From NCBI GenBank assembly GCA_017534965.1, contig JAFXVA010000038.1, positions 1 through 64,000 on the forward strand: a DNA stretch of 64,000 bases, in the 5' to 3' direction. The translations under genes and the position numbers were made by a program. Shown one piece after another: positions 52,227 to 60,685 of this stretch. Positions within the stretch are counted from its first letter, which is position 1; every line of letters starts with the position of its first letter. The DNA comes from Elusimicrobiaceae bacterium. GTDB taxonomy: Bacteria > Elusimicrobiota > Elusimicrobia > Elusimicrobiales > Elusimicrobiaceae. The notes under the pieces were generated by a model. The model made no database searches and had not been told where the DNA came from. It saw nothing but the letters and a program-made list of their open reading frames with translations.

Positions 52227-52771
52227 AATTTCTTAATCATCTCCTTAAAAAGTTCACTTGGAAAGCCAACAACATTATCTTTAGAGCCAAGCACTTTTTC
52301 TATAAACATATCATTTTTATCCTGCATGGCATAAGCACCGGCTTTATCAAGATGTTTATAAGATAAAATTTTTAAAACTTCCGCGCTTAATTTGCGCGCT
52401 TTGCACCAACTTACATCATAACCGCAAAGTATTTGCCTTTTGTTTTTGCAAACTAAAGCAAGCCCGCTGTAAACACGCTGCCAAGAGCCGTTTTCTTTAT
52501 TTAACAAGCGCAAGGCATCCTTTTGATTTTTTGGCTTTCCTAAAATTTCGCCTTTACAATAAACAAGAGTATCACCGGCAATAACCAAAGCATCAGGATA
52601 TAAAGCCGCCACGCTAAAGGCCTTTTTTAAAGCAAGATCTTTAACCACGGCAAAAGGGCGCTTTTTTGTTGTTGTTTCCTTTATTGAAGAAGCAATAACA
52701 TCAAACTTATAGCCCAATCTTTTTAAAATATCCTGCCTTCTTGGCGAGCCAGAAGCAAGTATTATACGCAT
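52223..52771 (-). CDS. maf: Maf-like nucleotide pyrophosphatase
   Basis: A 182-residue protein with the Maf opening ILASGSPRRQDILKRLG, the acidic VIAGDTLVY segment and GKPKNQKDALRLLN. The family hydrolyses non-canonical or modified nucleoside triphosphates (dTTP/UTP or m7GTP classes) as a house-cleaning activity. Its first base is the last base of the upstream small membrane-protein gene. Confidence 0.88.
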   Translation of the reverse strand: MRIILASGSPRRQDILKRLGYKFDVIASSIKETTTKKRPFAVVKDLALKKAFSVAALYPDALVIAGDTLVYCKGEILGKPKNQKDALRLLNKENGSWQRVYSGLALVCKNKRQILCGYDVSWCKARKLSAEVLKILSYKHLDKAGAYAMQDKNDMFIEKVLGSKDNVVGFPSELFKEMIKKL

Positions 52772-53001
52772 TATAACTTAATTGTATAAGTGCAAAGGCC
52801 GTAGGAACAAATCATCCCTAGTAAGCCACAAACGCTTAAGCTTAATTTCAAAGATCTAACACCAAAGGTGTGAAGTTCTGTTAAAGTGGCATATAAATCG
52901 CTAGGCATAAATTGGGCAAAGAGCCATTGCCAAGCAAGGCCGATTAAAGCGGCAAGAATAAAAAATACGATAACTCCTACTAAAATTTTAAATGCTTTCA
53001 T
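52771..53001 (-). CDS. Small two-helix membrane protein
   Basis: 76 residues with two hydrophobic helices (about 5-29 and 52-73). No family recognised. It starts the maf-trxB unit; a TTTTGC-TATACT box lies at 53030-53040. Confidence 0.55.
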   Translation of the reverse strand: MKAFKILVGVIVFFILAALIGLAWQWLFAQFMPSDLYATLTELHTFGVRSLKLSLSVCGLLGMICSYGLCTYTIKL

Positions 53002-53029
53002 ATAAAACCTCCAATAAAGTTATACTTAT

Positions 53030-53040
53030 AGTATAGCAAA
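53030..53040 (-). promoter_or_regulatory. Extended -10 box of the 52771-maf-trxB unit
   Basis: Minus strand TTTTGC-TATACT, about 29 nt before the first ATG. It partly overlaps the terminator of the upstream gene. Confidence 0.5.
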
Positions 53041-53078
53041 AAAGCCGCCTCTCAAGAAAACTCAAGAAGCGGCTTTTT
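53039..53078. terminator. Terminator after the DUF167 gene
   Basis: Stem AAAAAGCCGC/GCGGCTTTTT, 20-nt loop, U-tracts in both directions; 22 nt after the stop at 53100. Confidence 0.75.
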
Positions 53079-53099
53079 ATCTTAATAAACAAACTAAGT

Positions 53100-53363
53100 T
53101 TACGGAATAGCATCCATTATTTTACGCAAGGCCTGTTCATCCGGTCCGCGTATTTCAATAGTTTTTTCCTTACCTTTATTGCCTTTTACAATATTAACCA
53201 AGTTGGAGTCAACTTCAAAAAATTCCGCTAAAAAATCTTTTAAAATATCATTTGCTTCTGTATCGATTTTTTCCGTGCGGACTTTTACTCTTAACACGCT
53301 GCCAATTCTGCTGACGACTTCATTATCCCCTTTGGTTGATATAGCGCGAACTTTAATTATCAT
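53100..53363 (-). CDS. DUF167 (YggU) family protein
   Basis: 87 residues matching the YggU-type pattern: IKVRAISTKGDNEVV, VRTEKIDTEANDILKDFLAEFFEVDSNLVNIVKG and KEKTIEIRG. Function unknown in bacteria. It lies 15 nt after the YggS-like gene; yggS-yggU linkage is common. Confidence 0.82.
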   Translation of the reverse strand: MIIKVRAISTKGDNEVVSRIGSVLRVKVRTEKIDTEANDILKDFLAEFFEVDSNLVNIVKGNKGKEKTIEIRGPDEQALRKIMDAIP

Positions 53364-53378
53364 TACATCCTCCTAAAA

Positions 53379-54062
53379 CTAATCAAAAACAGCACTGCCT
53401 ATTCTTATCAAATTGCTGCCTTCTTCCAAAGCAATTTCAAAATCACTGCTCATACCGAGTGAAAGGTAATCTTCTTTTGTAAAATAGCAATCAAAAATAT
53501 TTTTTGCTTTTTTAAAAGCAGATCTTATTTCTTCATTACTACCTTGCGGGGCTATTGCCATAAGCCCTTTAAGTTTAATACCGGGGTAAAGTGTTTTAAC
53601 TTGTTTAATAAAAGCGGGCACTTCTTCAATATTTAAACCACCTTGCGTTTGCCTGTTTGTTAATTTAAGCTGCAACAGGCAAAGTGCCGTTTTATTTTGC
53701 TTTTGGGCTTGTTTATTTAAAACCTCTGCCAAATGTAAACTATCAAGAGAACAAATTAAATCAAAATTTTCTAAAACTTTGGCTGCCTTATTTGTTTGCA
53801 GGTGGCCTATAAAAAATTTTTTAACTTTAAAATCTTTTAACTCAGGACTTGAAAATTTCTCTAAAGTATCTTTAAGTTGGCTTTGCCCGATTGCAAAGAC
53901 TTCTCTTTTACTTAAAAGCTGCCAAATTTGTTCTTTAGTTGCATATTTTGTTACTACTAAAATATTAACTTTAGAAAAATCTCTCTTATTTTTAAGGCAG
54001 ATTTCTTTAACTTTAGCTAAAACTTTATCATAAGCCAGGGCGATTTTAGTTTCCTCTTGCAT
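53379..54062 (-). CDS. YggS-family PLP homeostasis protein
   Basis: A 227-residue alanine-racemase-fold barrel. The PLP lysine is in LVVTKYAT (about 38), KKFFIGHLQTNKAAKV is the family-typical IGHLQxNK segment, and the C-terminal LGMSSDFEIALEEGSNLIRIGSAVF binds the cofactor phosphate. It binds PLP and balances B6 and amino-acid pools; no catalytic activity is established for the family. Confidence 0.92.
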   Translation of the reverse strand: MQEETKIALAYDKVLAKVKEICLKNKRDFSKVNILVVTKYATKEQIWQLLSKREVFAIGQSQLKDTLEKFSSPELKDFKVKKFFIGHLQTNKAAKVLENFDLICSLDSLHLAEVLNKQAQKQNKTALCLLQLKLTNRQTQGGLNIEEVPAFIKQVKTLYPGIKLKGLMAIAPQGSNEEIRSAFKKAKNIFDCYFTKEDYLSLGMSSDFEIALEEGSNLIRIGSAVFD

Positions 54063-54147
54063 AGACCCTTACCTTATATATATTTTACCAAAATTTGAGA
54101 AATGGGGCAAATTATATATCTTTTTTAAAACAGATACAAGCCCTTAT

Positions 54148-55638
54148 TTATTTTAAGGTTGGCTTTATGTGGGTTAAAAGCCAATTTTTAGCAGTTTTTT
54201 CGTCAGTTATTTTACCTTCCACTTGAGCAAGGGTAAGTTTTTCCAAAATATCACCGACAAGCGGACTTGGCTGAATATTTAAAATTTCCATAACCTGTTT
54301 GCCGTCAAGAAGTTTAGGAGGCAAAACAATTTTTTGTTTTTCCGTAAAGTATTTGGAAATTAAAAAATTGAGCATTTGCATATGACGCAAAGTTTTGCCT
54401 ACATTTTCCTTTTTGCGGGCTTCTTCAATAGTCATAACAGGGGCGTGGGCTTTTTTGATAAGGGCTTTTGTCTGGGAGACACTAACATAACTTGTATAAT
54501 CAGACCAGCACAAAAGAAGCATTGGCAAACCTGCCGGCCCTAACTCTTTAAAAAATTTATAAATACCTTTATCGGTTACAATTTCATTACTTGCAAGATT
54601 GCTGGGGCGCAAATGAAACTCTATCATTTTACAAATCATTTTAATTTCGTCATTAGAATATTTTAGTTTTTTAAGGAACTCTTTTGCCATAGCTGCGCCT
54701 TTTTCTTCGTGATAAAAAAATCTAAGGCGGCCTTTCATCATTTTAGCAGTAGCCGGCTTTGCAATATCATGCAAGAAGGCGGCCATTTTATAAAGGGCTT
54801 TATCCTGGGCGATATTTGCCATTTTCTTGCCATAAGGTTTAAAAATTTCGCTTACTTTATCAAGCAAAAACTCCATACGCTCAACAACAAGCAGAGTATG
54901 AGTCCACACTCCGCCCTCACCGTAATAACATTTAGCGCAAGCTTTTTGCTTTTCAAGTTCGGGCAGTAAAATTTTAAACAAACCGGCAGACTGCATTTCT
55001 TTAAGATAAAAAGCGGTATTTTTTTCTTTAAAAATCTTCTTAAATTCTTCTTGAATACGCTCGCCGGCCGGATTAGCGGCAAGTTTTGAATATTTCTTTA
55101 TTAAAGTTAAAGTGGCAGGAGAAATCTTAAAATTAAGTTGAGCCGCTGTTCTAAAAGCTCTAAATAAACGCAAAGGATCTTCTTTAAAGACAAGAGTATT
55201 ATTTGCGCGGATAACTTTTGCTTTTAAATCTTGCTGGCCTTTGTTCAAATCTAAAATATCTTTAGGATTTAAAACCAAAAGATAAGATTTATCTTTAACT
55301 TTTATCTTTTTGACTTTTGAAACCGGGCAGGCAAAAGCATTTATTGTAAAATCCCGCCTTTTTAAATCTTGCTTAATATCTTTGCCTATAATTGCGCAAA
55401 CATCAATTTGTAAGCCATTTTTGGAAGAAATACGCCATACTCCAAACTCGGCGTCCATTTCAAAAGCAGTGGCTTTTAATTTACTGGCCAAAGATTTTGA
55501 AACTTTTAGCAAATCTTGTTTAGGCAAAGCAATATCAATATCTGTGCTATATTTTTTAAGCAAACTATTGCGAACTGCCCCGCCGACATAATAAGCCATG
55601 GGCGCTAAGTCCTGTATAATTTTGGCAAGATTTTCCAT
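54148..55638 (-). CDS. CCA tRNA nucleotidyltransferase / poly(A) polymerase family
   Basis: A 496-residue protein: class II head YYVGGAVRNSLL (17-28) and DIDIALP with the metal Asp pair, RRDFTINAFAC, the RNA-binding domain EDPLRLFRAFRTAAQL, then an HD domain FLHDIAKPATA (about 290) with HEEKGA. The HD-bearing form is typical of bacterial CCA-adding enzymes with phosphohydrolase activity. The tRNA-Ser in this window lacks encoded CCA, so such an enzyme is needed. CCA- and A-adding activities cannot be told apart by eye. Confidence 0.88.
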   Translation of the reverse strand: MENLAKIIQDLAPMAYYVGGAVRNSLLKKYSTDIDIALPKQDLLKVSKSLASKLKATAFEMDAEFGVWRISSKNGLQIDVCAIIGKDIKQDLKRRDFTINAFACPVSKVKKIKVKDKSYLLVLNPKDILDLNKGQQDLKAKVIRANNTLVFKEDPLRLFRAFRTAAQLNFKISPATLTLIKKYSKLAANPAGERIQEEFKKIFKEKNTAFYLKEMQSAGLFKILLPELEKQKACAKCYYGEGGVWTHTLLVVERMEFLLDKVSEIFKPYGKKMANIAQDKALYKMAAFLHDIAKPATAKMMKGRLRFFYHEEKGAAMAKEFLKKLKYSNDEIKMICKMIEFHLRPSNLASNEIVTDKGIYKFFKELGPAGLPMLLLCWSDYTSYVSVSQTKALIKKAHAPVMTIEEARKKENVGKTLRHMQMLNFLISKYFTEKQKIVLPPKLLDGKQVMEILNIQPSPLVGDILEKLTLAQVEGKITDEKTAKNWLLTHIKPTLK

Positions 55639-55651
55639 TTTTATATAACTC

Positions 55652-57268
55652 TTAATTTTCAGCTGTCATCGTGGCAAGGCGTTCTTTCATCTTTTCAACG
55701 GCCTCTTTACGAAGATCTTTTTTAAGAATTTTTCTAAGAGAATTTTTAGGTAAGGAATCTCTAAATTCCACTTCTCTAGGGCGTTTATAGTTATCTAAAT
55801 TATTTTTTAGATATTTTCTAAAATCGGCTTCGTCAAAATCATAACCTTTTCTTTTGACTGCATAAAGTTTAATGATTTCGCCACCATGGCCATCAGGCAC
55901 GCCGATAACAGCGCATTCTTCAATACCGGGGTAATCGTTTATCACGTGTTCCACCTGAGCAGAGAAGACTTTTAACCCCTTAATAATAATCATGTCTTTC
56001 TTTCTATCGCGGATAAAGATAAAGCCCTCATCATCAACAACGCCGATATCTCCTGTTTTAAACCAACCTTCAGAATCAAAAACCTCTGCAGTAGCGGCAG
56101 GATTATTGTAATACCCTTTAAAAACATTGTCGCCTTTTACGCAGATTTCCCCTTCTTCGTTGCGACCAAGTTCTTTGCCGTTATCATCAATGATTTTAAC
56201 ATTAACATAAGGCAAATTGATACCTACTGAGCCGGCTTTTTTGTTTTCTTCCGTATTGACGCTTACAACAGGGCTTGTTTCGGTTAAGCCATAACCTTCC
56301 AAAATAGGAAGCCCCAGTTGTTTTTCAAAGTGGTCTTTTGTTTCCTGACTTAAAGGAGCTGCGCCGGAAATACAAAAACGGACCTTTCTAAAAGCCCAAT
56401 ATTGCAAATAAAGTCTTTTAAGACCTTTTGCTTCTTTTGACAAAACACTATATAGTTGCGGAACAGCAGTCATAATGGTAATTTTTTCTTTACCCATTAA
56501 GTGAAGCCAAGCAGAAGCAGGCGTAATATTTGCCATAACAACTATTTTTAAACCTAGATAAAGAGGGGTTATGACATTTGCCGTCCACGCAAGAGTATGG
56601 AACATCGGCAAAATACAAAGCATTGAGTCATCATCATTAATTTTAAAAGAGATTACCAAAGAATACACATCTGATAGAAAATTATTATGAGTAAGCATTA
56701 CCCCTTTTGGCATACCTGTTGTGCCCGAAGTATATAAAATCATAGCAATATCTTCGGCGGCGGGCTTTACGGAAAGAGTTTGAGGGTTAAACTTACTTTC
56801 TTCTATAGCCGGCCAGAAAAGTTTAATATCGGGGTCGTTTAATTCTTTTACACTTGAAGATATTTCATCCGTTGAAAAAATATAATTCAAATCGGGTAAT
56901 TCTTTTTTAACTTTAGCATAGTGGCGCAAAAACTCCGCCTGAGTAACAACGGCTTTTGCCTTACAATCTTTTAAAATAAACTTTATTTCTTCTGCTTTAG
57001 AAATCATAAAGTTTATAGGAACGCCTACAGCACCTATCTTATAAAGAGCAAAATTAGTTATAATGACTTCCACCCCATTTCTAAGGGCTAAAGCTACTTT
57101 ATCATTGGCGCGAACGCCGTGTTGCCAAAGCATATCGCTTGCTCTGTCAACACTCATTAAAAGTTGATGATAGCTCCAGGTTTTACCTTCGCTAATAACT
57201 GCGGGAGCTTCTGGCTTTCTATAAGCGCTATCTGCTAGAACGCTATAAAGATTCGTATGTTTTATCAT
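55652..57268 (-). CDS. AMP-dependent acyl-CoA synthetase/ligase
   Basis: About 538 residues from MIKHTNLYSVLADSA; the frame extends to 57310 but the extra 14 residues have no family counterpart. The ATP loop is MILYTSGTTGMPKGV; also present are GYGLTETSPV, WFKTGDIGVVDDEGF and the C-terminal catalytic lysine region PKNSLRKILKKDLR. It activates fatty acids (medium or long chain) to the CoA thioester through an acyl-AMP. It lies 13 nt before the CCA enzyme gene. Confidence 0.88.
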   Translation of the reverse strand: MIKHTNLYSVLADSAYRKPEAPAVISEGKTWSYHQLLMSVDRASDMLWQHGVRANDKVALALRNGVEVIITNFALYKIGAVGVPINFMISKAEEIKFILKDCKAKAVVTQAEFLRHYAKVKKELPDLNYIFSTDEISSSVKELNDPDIKLFWPAIEESKFNPQTLSVKPAAEDIAMILYTSGTTGMPKGVMLTHNNFLSDVYSLVISFKINDDDSMLCILPMFHTLAWTANVITPLYLGLKIVVMANITPASAWLHLMGKEKITIMTAVPQLYSVLSKEAKGLKRLYLQYWAFRKVRFCISGAAPLSQETKDHFEKQLGLPILEGYGLTETSPVVSVNTEENKKAGSVGINLPYVNVKIIDDNGKELGRNEEGEICVKGDNVFKGYYNNPAATAEVFDSEGWFKTGDIGVVDDEGFIFIRDRKKDMIIIKGLKVFSAQVEHVINDYPGIEECAVIGVPDGHGGEIIKLYAVKRKGYDFDEADFRKYLKNNLDNYKRPREVEFRDSLPKNSLRKILKKDLRKEAVEKMKERLATMTAEN

Positions 57269-57330
57269 ATATTTATATTTTACTATTTTAAGAGCAAACT
57301 GCCAATACAAAAAAGGGGAAATGGCATAAA

Positions 57331-57364
57331 AAACCCCCGCTTAATAATTAATAAACGGGGGTTT
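57331..57364. terminator. Terminator of the 57384 T9SS-CTD gene
   Basis: Stem AAACCCCCG/CGGGGGTTT followed on the minus strand by a T-run; 20 nt after the stop. Confidence 0.78.
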
Positions 57365-57383
57365 AAAAACAACTTTATAAAGT

Positions 57384-58244
57384 TTATTTAACTAAAACTT
57401 TCTTAGTAAAGTTAAAGTTTTTACCTTTAATATTAACAAGATAAACACCTGTTGCTTTATTGGAAACATTAATATAAGTTTTACCTACAACAAGTTTACC
57501 TTTGTTAAGAAGTTTACCTTCCAAACTATATAAGTTAAAATCAGCATTATCAATTTGGTTATCAACTTCAATTCTGTCATTTACATAGTTAACTTTAACT
57601 TTGTCATTAAGGTAATTGTTAACTCCAACGGTGTTAGAAACACTAAACATTTTTGAATCATAGATAACTTCAGAGCCATTATAATCTTGAAAAACACCGA
57701 TATAATAATCACCGCTGTTAATTGCTAACAATTCTCTGCCGTCAACGGAAACACCGGTATTAGTATAATAAAGTTCTTGCGGGAGATTAAAAGTTAAGCT
57801 ATATGATTCTGATTGGAATTCATAGTAAATACCGAGGTTTCTTTCGCTATCCATCACCCAAGGTAACGGGGGGGCAATCATTAACATACCTGATTCGTAT
57901 TGAGGGGTATTAATTTTGGCAATCCTGGTATTGCACTGATAATCAATACACAAATAAACATTAATAGGCATTTGAGCGGTAATATCCGCTATATAATAAT
58001 TACTTGGAATAACAGGCCAAGCATTTAAAATGCTATCATCAACATTCCAGTTATCTTCTGTATTCCAATCAACAGAAACAGAACCTTTTTCTTTATTCTG
58101 TTTATGTATTTCTGTTAAATTTACTCTTAGAGCTTTTAACATTTCAGGATTAGAGTTTAATATTTCTTGTTTTAAATTAAAACAATTTCCTGATAAAGTA
58201 AGACCTGTTAACAATACAACTACTGCAAGTATGTTTCTTTTCAT
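57384..58244 (-). CDS. Secreted protein with T9SS type A C-terminal sorting domain
   Basis: A 286-residue protein with a signal peptide (cleavage near LSG or NCF, about 20-22). The N-terminal LKQEILNSNPEMLKALRVNL resembles that of the protein at 31607. The C-terminal domain (about 215-286) reads FNLYSLEGKLLNKGKL, YINVSNKATGVYLVNIKGK and a basic KKVLVK end, as in type IX sorting domains. The centre (about 50-200) is unrecognised. It follows the cysteine-rich secreted gene by 16 nt in the same unit. Confidence 0.7.
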   Translation of the reverse strand: MKRNILAVVVLLTGLTLSGNCFNLKQEILNSNPEMLKALRVNLTEIHKQNKEKGSVSVDWNTEDNWNVDDSILNAWPVIPSNYYIADITAQMPINVYLCIDYQCNTRIAKINTPQYESGMLMIAPPLPWVMDSERNLGIYYEFQSESYSLTFNLPQELYYTNTGVSVDGRELLAINSGDYYIGVFQDYNGSEVIYDSKMFSVSNTVGVNNYLNDKVKVNYVNDRIEVDNQIDNADFNLYSLEGKLLNKGKLVVGKTYINVSNKATGVYLVNIKGKNFNFTKKVLVK

Positions 58245-58260
58245 TTTATTTTATTTCCTC

Positions 58261-59904
58261 CTAGTCAACCCATTGGCAGGTTAATAAAGTGCTAGCCGCC
58301 GGTTGTTCAAGATATATAGTAAGATCTGAGGCAGGTGGTTGGTTATATCCTTTCCAAATATTAGAAGCCGGGTTGCATTCTACCGCTTGTGTTACATTTG
58401 AAGCAAATGGCTCATCTATTAGTTGAACAGAACTATCCTCATAATTTATATTATTATTATTTTTTCCACATCTTCCTGGGTTACATTTAATTCTATTATC
58501 TTTACATCTTCTATAATTACTTTGCATATATTTATTGCAAGTTTTGGCTCTTATCGCTTTATACTTATCGCGGTCCGGACCAATTTTGATACAAGTAAAA
58601 TTGTTTACATTTATACCGGCAGGGGTTTTATCTTTTATACCTTGGCAAATTTGCTCATTTGATAAAGCATTTAACCCGCTAGTTTCATAACCGGCACCAT
58701 ATAAATCTTCACAATAGGGGGTGGTAATATTTGTTCCTTCGCAAGTTGCATGTTTCATACTTTTAATTTGTGTTTCCGCTTCTGCCGGGTCATTTGCCCA
58801 GAAACCGCAGAATAATTTACGCCAACCGATTTTCATTCTCGCTACTGCTACGCTATAACTTCCCCCACTATTAGAACTTGAACATTGAGATTGAATTGTT
58901 CCTAAAGACCCTTTTACCTTTAATTCGCTAGCAGGAATACTTTGATTATATACAGGCTTTGCCAAAGGTTTACCATCTACTCCATTACATTTTGCAGTAT
59001 CACTCCAATCTGCTTCATAACCGACTAAAGTTTGAGTCATTTTATCTTCTCTATATTTGCACGGATAATCAAGACCTTTGCCGGCCACTGTCGTGGTAGC
59101 AAGATGCCAACCATAAACGACACTTCCTGTGCATTTTCTTAACGTTTGAGCAGAGCAAGTAAAAGAACTTTTTGTTGCACCTGCATTATAAAAACATTTA
59201 TTAGGAACGGAGTTACTTTCCCCTGCTTCTTGAACGGCGCCATCCCAACCGGCTGTGCAGGTGCCAAGCAAGGTAGCATTTTCAGTTGTTATATGCCATT
59301 CGCCGCCATCCGGATTGTTTGGATCCGAGTCAACAGTTCCACAATAAGCAAACCAATAATCATGCGCTGTGGGATTGCTTTGATCGGGGTAGTCATTATT
59401 TTCCGTATAGGCAGGCAATTTAACCCATCTTATATTACATTTCGGGTTCTTCATTTCGACCCCGTTAAATTTTAATATACCATTGTTTGTTAATAAGCCA
59501 CCAACATTACTAAAGTTTGTATCACCGCCGTAAATTCTATTAACTTTGGAATTGGTAACTGTAGTATTATTTGTTGTATAAAGATTACCGCCCATACCCA
59601 AAGCTGTTGTGCCGGTAACAGCCGGTGTTCTTAACATATAAACATCTCTACTAGCACCTAAAGTGGTATTAGCAGCAAAAGGCAAATTTGAACCGGTATC
59701 TAAATTTAATTTAAAACCCAAACCACGAATTTCATCAGTTACATTTAAGTTACCTGCAAAAGAAGTAACACTTTTTGTCGCAACTGTTTGGTAATTTCCT
59801 GTTTTAGCAGGAGTATAAGAAACTGATTCTATAACTTGTGCCTGAGCATTAACAAAAGCAAATAAAGAAGCACAAACAAAAGATATTTTTATTATTTTGT
59901 TCAT
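58261..59904 (-). CDS. Secreted cysteine-rich protein
   Basis: About 547 residues from MNKIIKISFV, chosen for its signal peptide (cleavage at AQA-Q, about 22) and GAGAG site; the extra upstream frame to 59979 lies over the promoter. Residues 25-150 are Thr/Asn/Gly-rich beta-type sequence. From about 170 on, over 25 cysteines occur, including CNPGRCGKNNNN and CTAGW. The segment VARMKIGWRKLFCGFW and the pair with a CTD gene downstream suggest a surface complex. No family recognised. Confidence 0.68.
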   Translation of the reverse strand: MNKIIKISFVCASLFAFVNAQAQVIESVSYTPAKTGNYQTVATKSVTSFAGNLNVTDEIRGLGFKLNLDTGSNLPFAANTTLGASRDVYMLRTPAVTGTTALGMGGNLYTTNNTTVTNSKVNRIYGGDTNFSNVGGLLTNNGILKFNGVEMKNPKCNIRWVKLPAYTENNDYPDQSNPTAHDYWFAYCGTVDSDPNNPDGGEWHITTENATLLGTCTAGWDGAVQEAGESNSVPNKCFYNAGATKSSFTCSAQTLRKCTGSVVYGWHLATTTVAGKGLDYPCKYREDKMTQTLVGYEADWSDTAKCNGVDGKPLAKPVYNQSIPASELKVKGSLGTIQSQCSSSNSGGSYSVAVARMKIGWRKLFCGFWANDPAEAETQIKSMKHATCEGTNITTPYCEDLYGAGYETSGLNALSNEQICQGIKDKTPAGINVNNFTCIKIGPDRDKYKAIRAKTCNKYMQSNYRRCKDNRIKCNPGRCGKNNNNINYEDSSVQLIDEPFASNVTQAVECNPASNIWKGYNQPPASDLTIYLEQPAASTLLTCQWVD

Positions 59905-59950
59905 TGTATTTCTCTCCATTAATGATATATAAAATGTTCTCCTAAAGTCT

Positions 59951-59979
59951 AGTATATGGCATTTTTTGTATTTTGTCAA
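59951..59979 (-). promoter_or_regulatory. Near-consensus promoter of the cysteine-rich gene
   Basis: Minus strand TTGACA (59974-59979), 17-nt spacer, TATACT (59951-59956); start expected about 40 nt before the ATG. Confidence 0.75.
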
Positions 59980-59984
59980 TACTT

Positions 59985-60677
59985 TTATAACTTTAAATTT
60001 AAAGAATAGTCTTTTTTAGACTTTAAATGGCCTTCTTCAAAAAGCCACTCTTCCAACAATTCGCCCGTCTGAGAATATTTTTTTGTTGTGCCATGTTCGC
60101 GCCCATTTTTATAAGGGGAAATCATGGCAATAGTTCCGTTTTTATGATAGGTTATTTTATCCCCTATAATTAAATCTTTGCTGTAATTACATTCTGTTTT
60201 TAAGTTGCCATCTTCATCATAAGTTTTGCTGATACCTTCCAAAAGACCATCATGATAAGAGGAAACTTCCAAAATTTTGCCATTTGGATAATATTTTAAA
60301 CGGCGGCCGTTTTCTAAATCATTTTTATAAAAAAATTCTTCTCTAAGACGGCCATTGGGATAAAAAACAAAAACCCGTCCGTCTAAAAGGCCGTTTTTAT
60401 ATTCTTTTTCAACATTAATTTTACCTGTTTCGTAAAAAATTCTGCTTTTGCCATGTCTTTTGCCTTTTTTAAAAGGACACTCAAAATAGGTAAGCCCGTT
60501 TGCAAAAAATTCGCGCACAATTCCGTCTGGCAAATTACCTTCACTTGAAATTATTTCCAAATTCTCATCCAGAGTTTCTTTAAAAACTTCTTTACCTTCA
60601 AACAAATAAGAACGCAAAAACTTGCCTTTATCTTTTCCTGTTAAAGATTTTGTTTTTCTGATAATTAAATTTTCCAT
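59985..60677 (-). CDS. MORN-repeat protein
   Basis: A 230-residue, wholly repetitive protein of about eight MORN_2-type units of 22-24 residues (pattern Y-x-N-G-x-L-x-G-x-x-x-x-Y-x-x-x-G), for example KNGLLDGRVFVFYPNGRL and KNDLENGRRLKYYPNGKI. Such repeats form an elongated beta sheet. Relatives are often annotated YwqK-like antitoxins, but no toxin gene is adjacent and that name should not be taken as function here. No signal peptide. Confidence 0.8.
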   Translation of the reverse strand: MENLIIRKTKSLTGKDKGKFLRSYLFEGKEVFKETLDENLEIISSEGNLPDGIVREFFANGLTYFECPFKKGKRHGKSRIFYETGKINVEKEYKNGLLDGRVFVFYPNGRLREEFFYKNDLENGRRLKYYPNGKILEVSSYHDGLLEGISKTYDEDGNLKTECNYSKDLIIGDKITYHKNGTIAMISPYKNGREHGTTKKYSQTGELLEEWLFEEGHLKSKKDYSLNLKL

Positions 60678-60685
60678 AAAAACTC

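Noticed and set aside
59985-60677. YwqK-type antitoxin of a toxin-antitoxin pair
   Set aside because: Only MORN repeats support the name; there is no neighbouring toxin gene.
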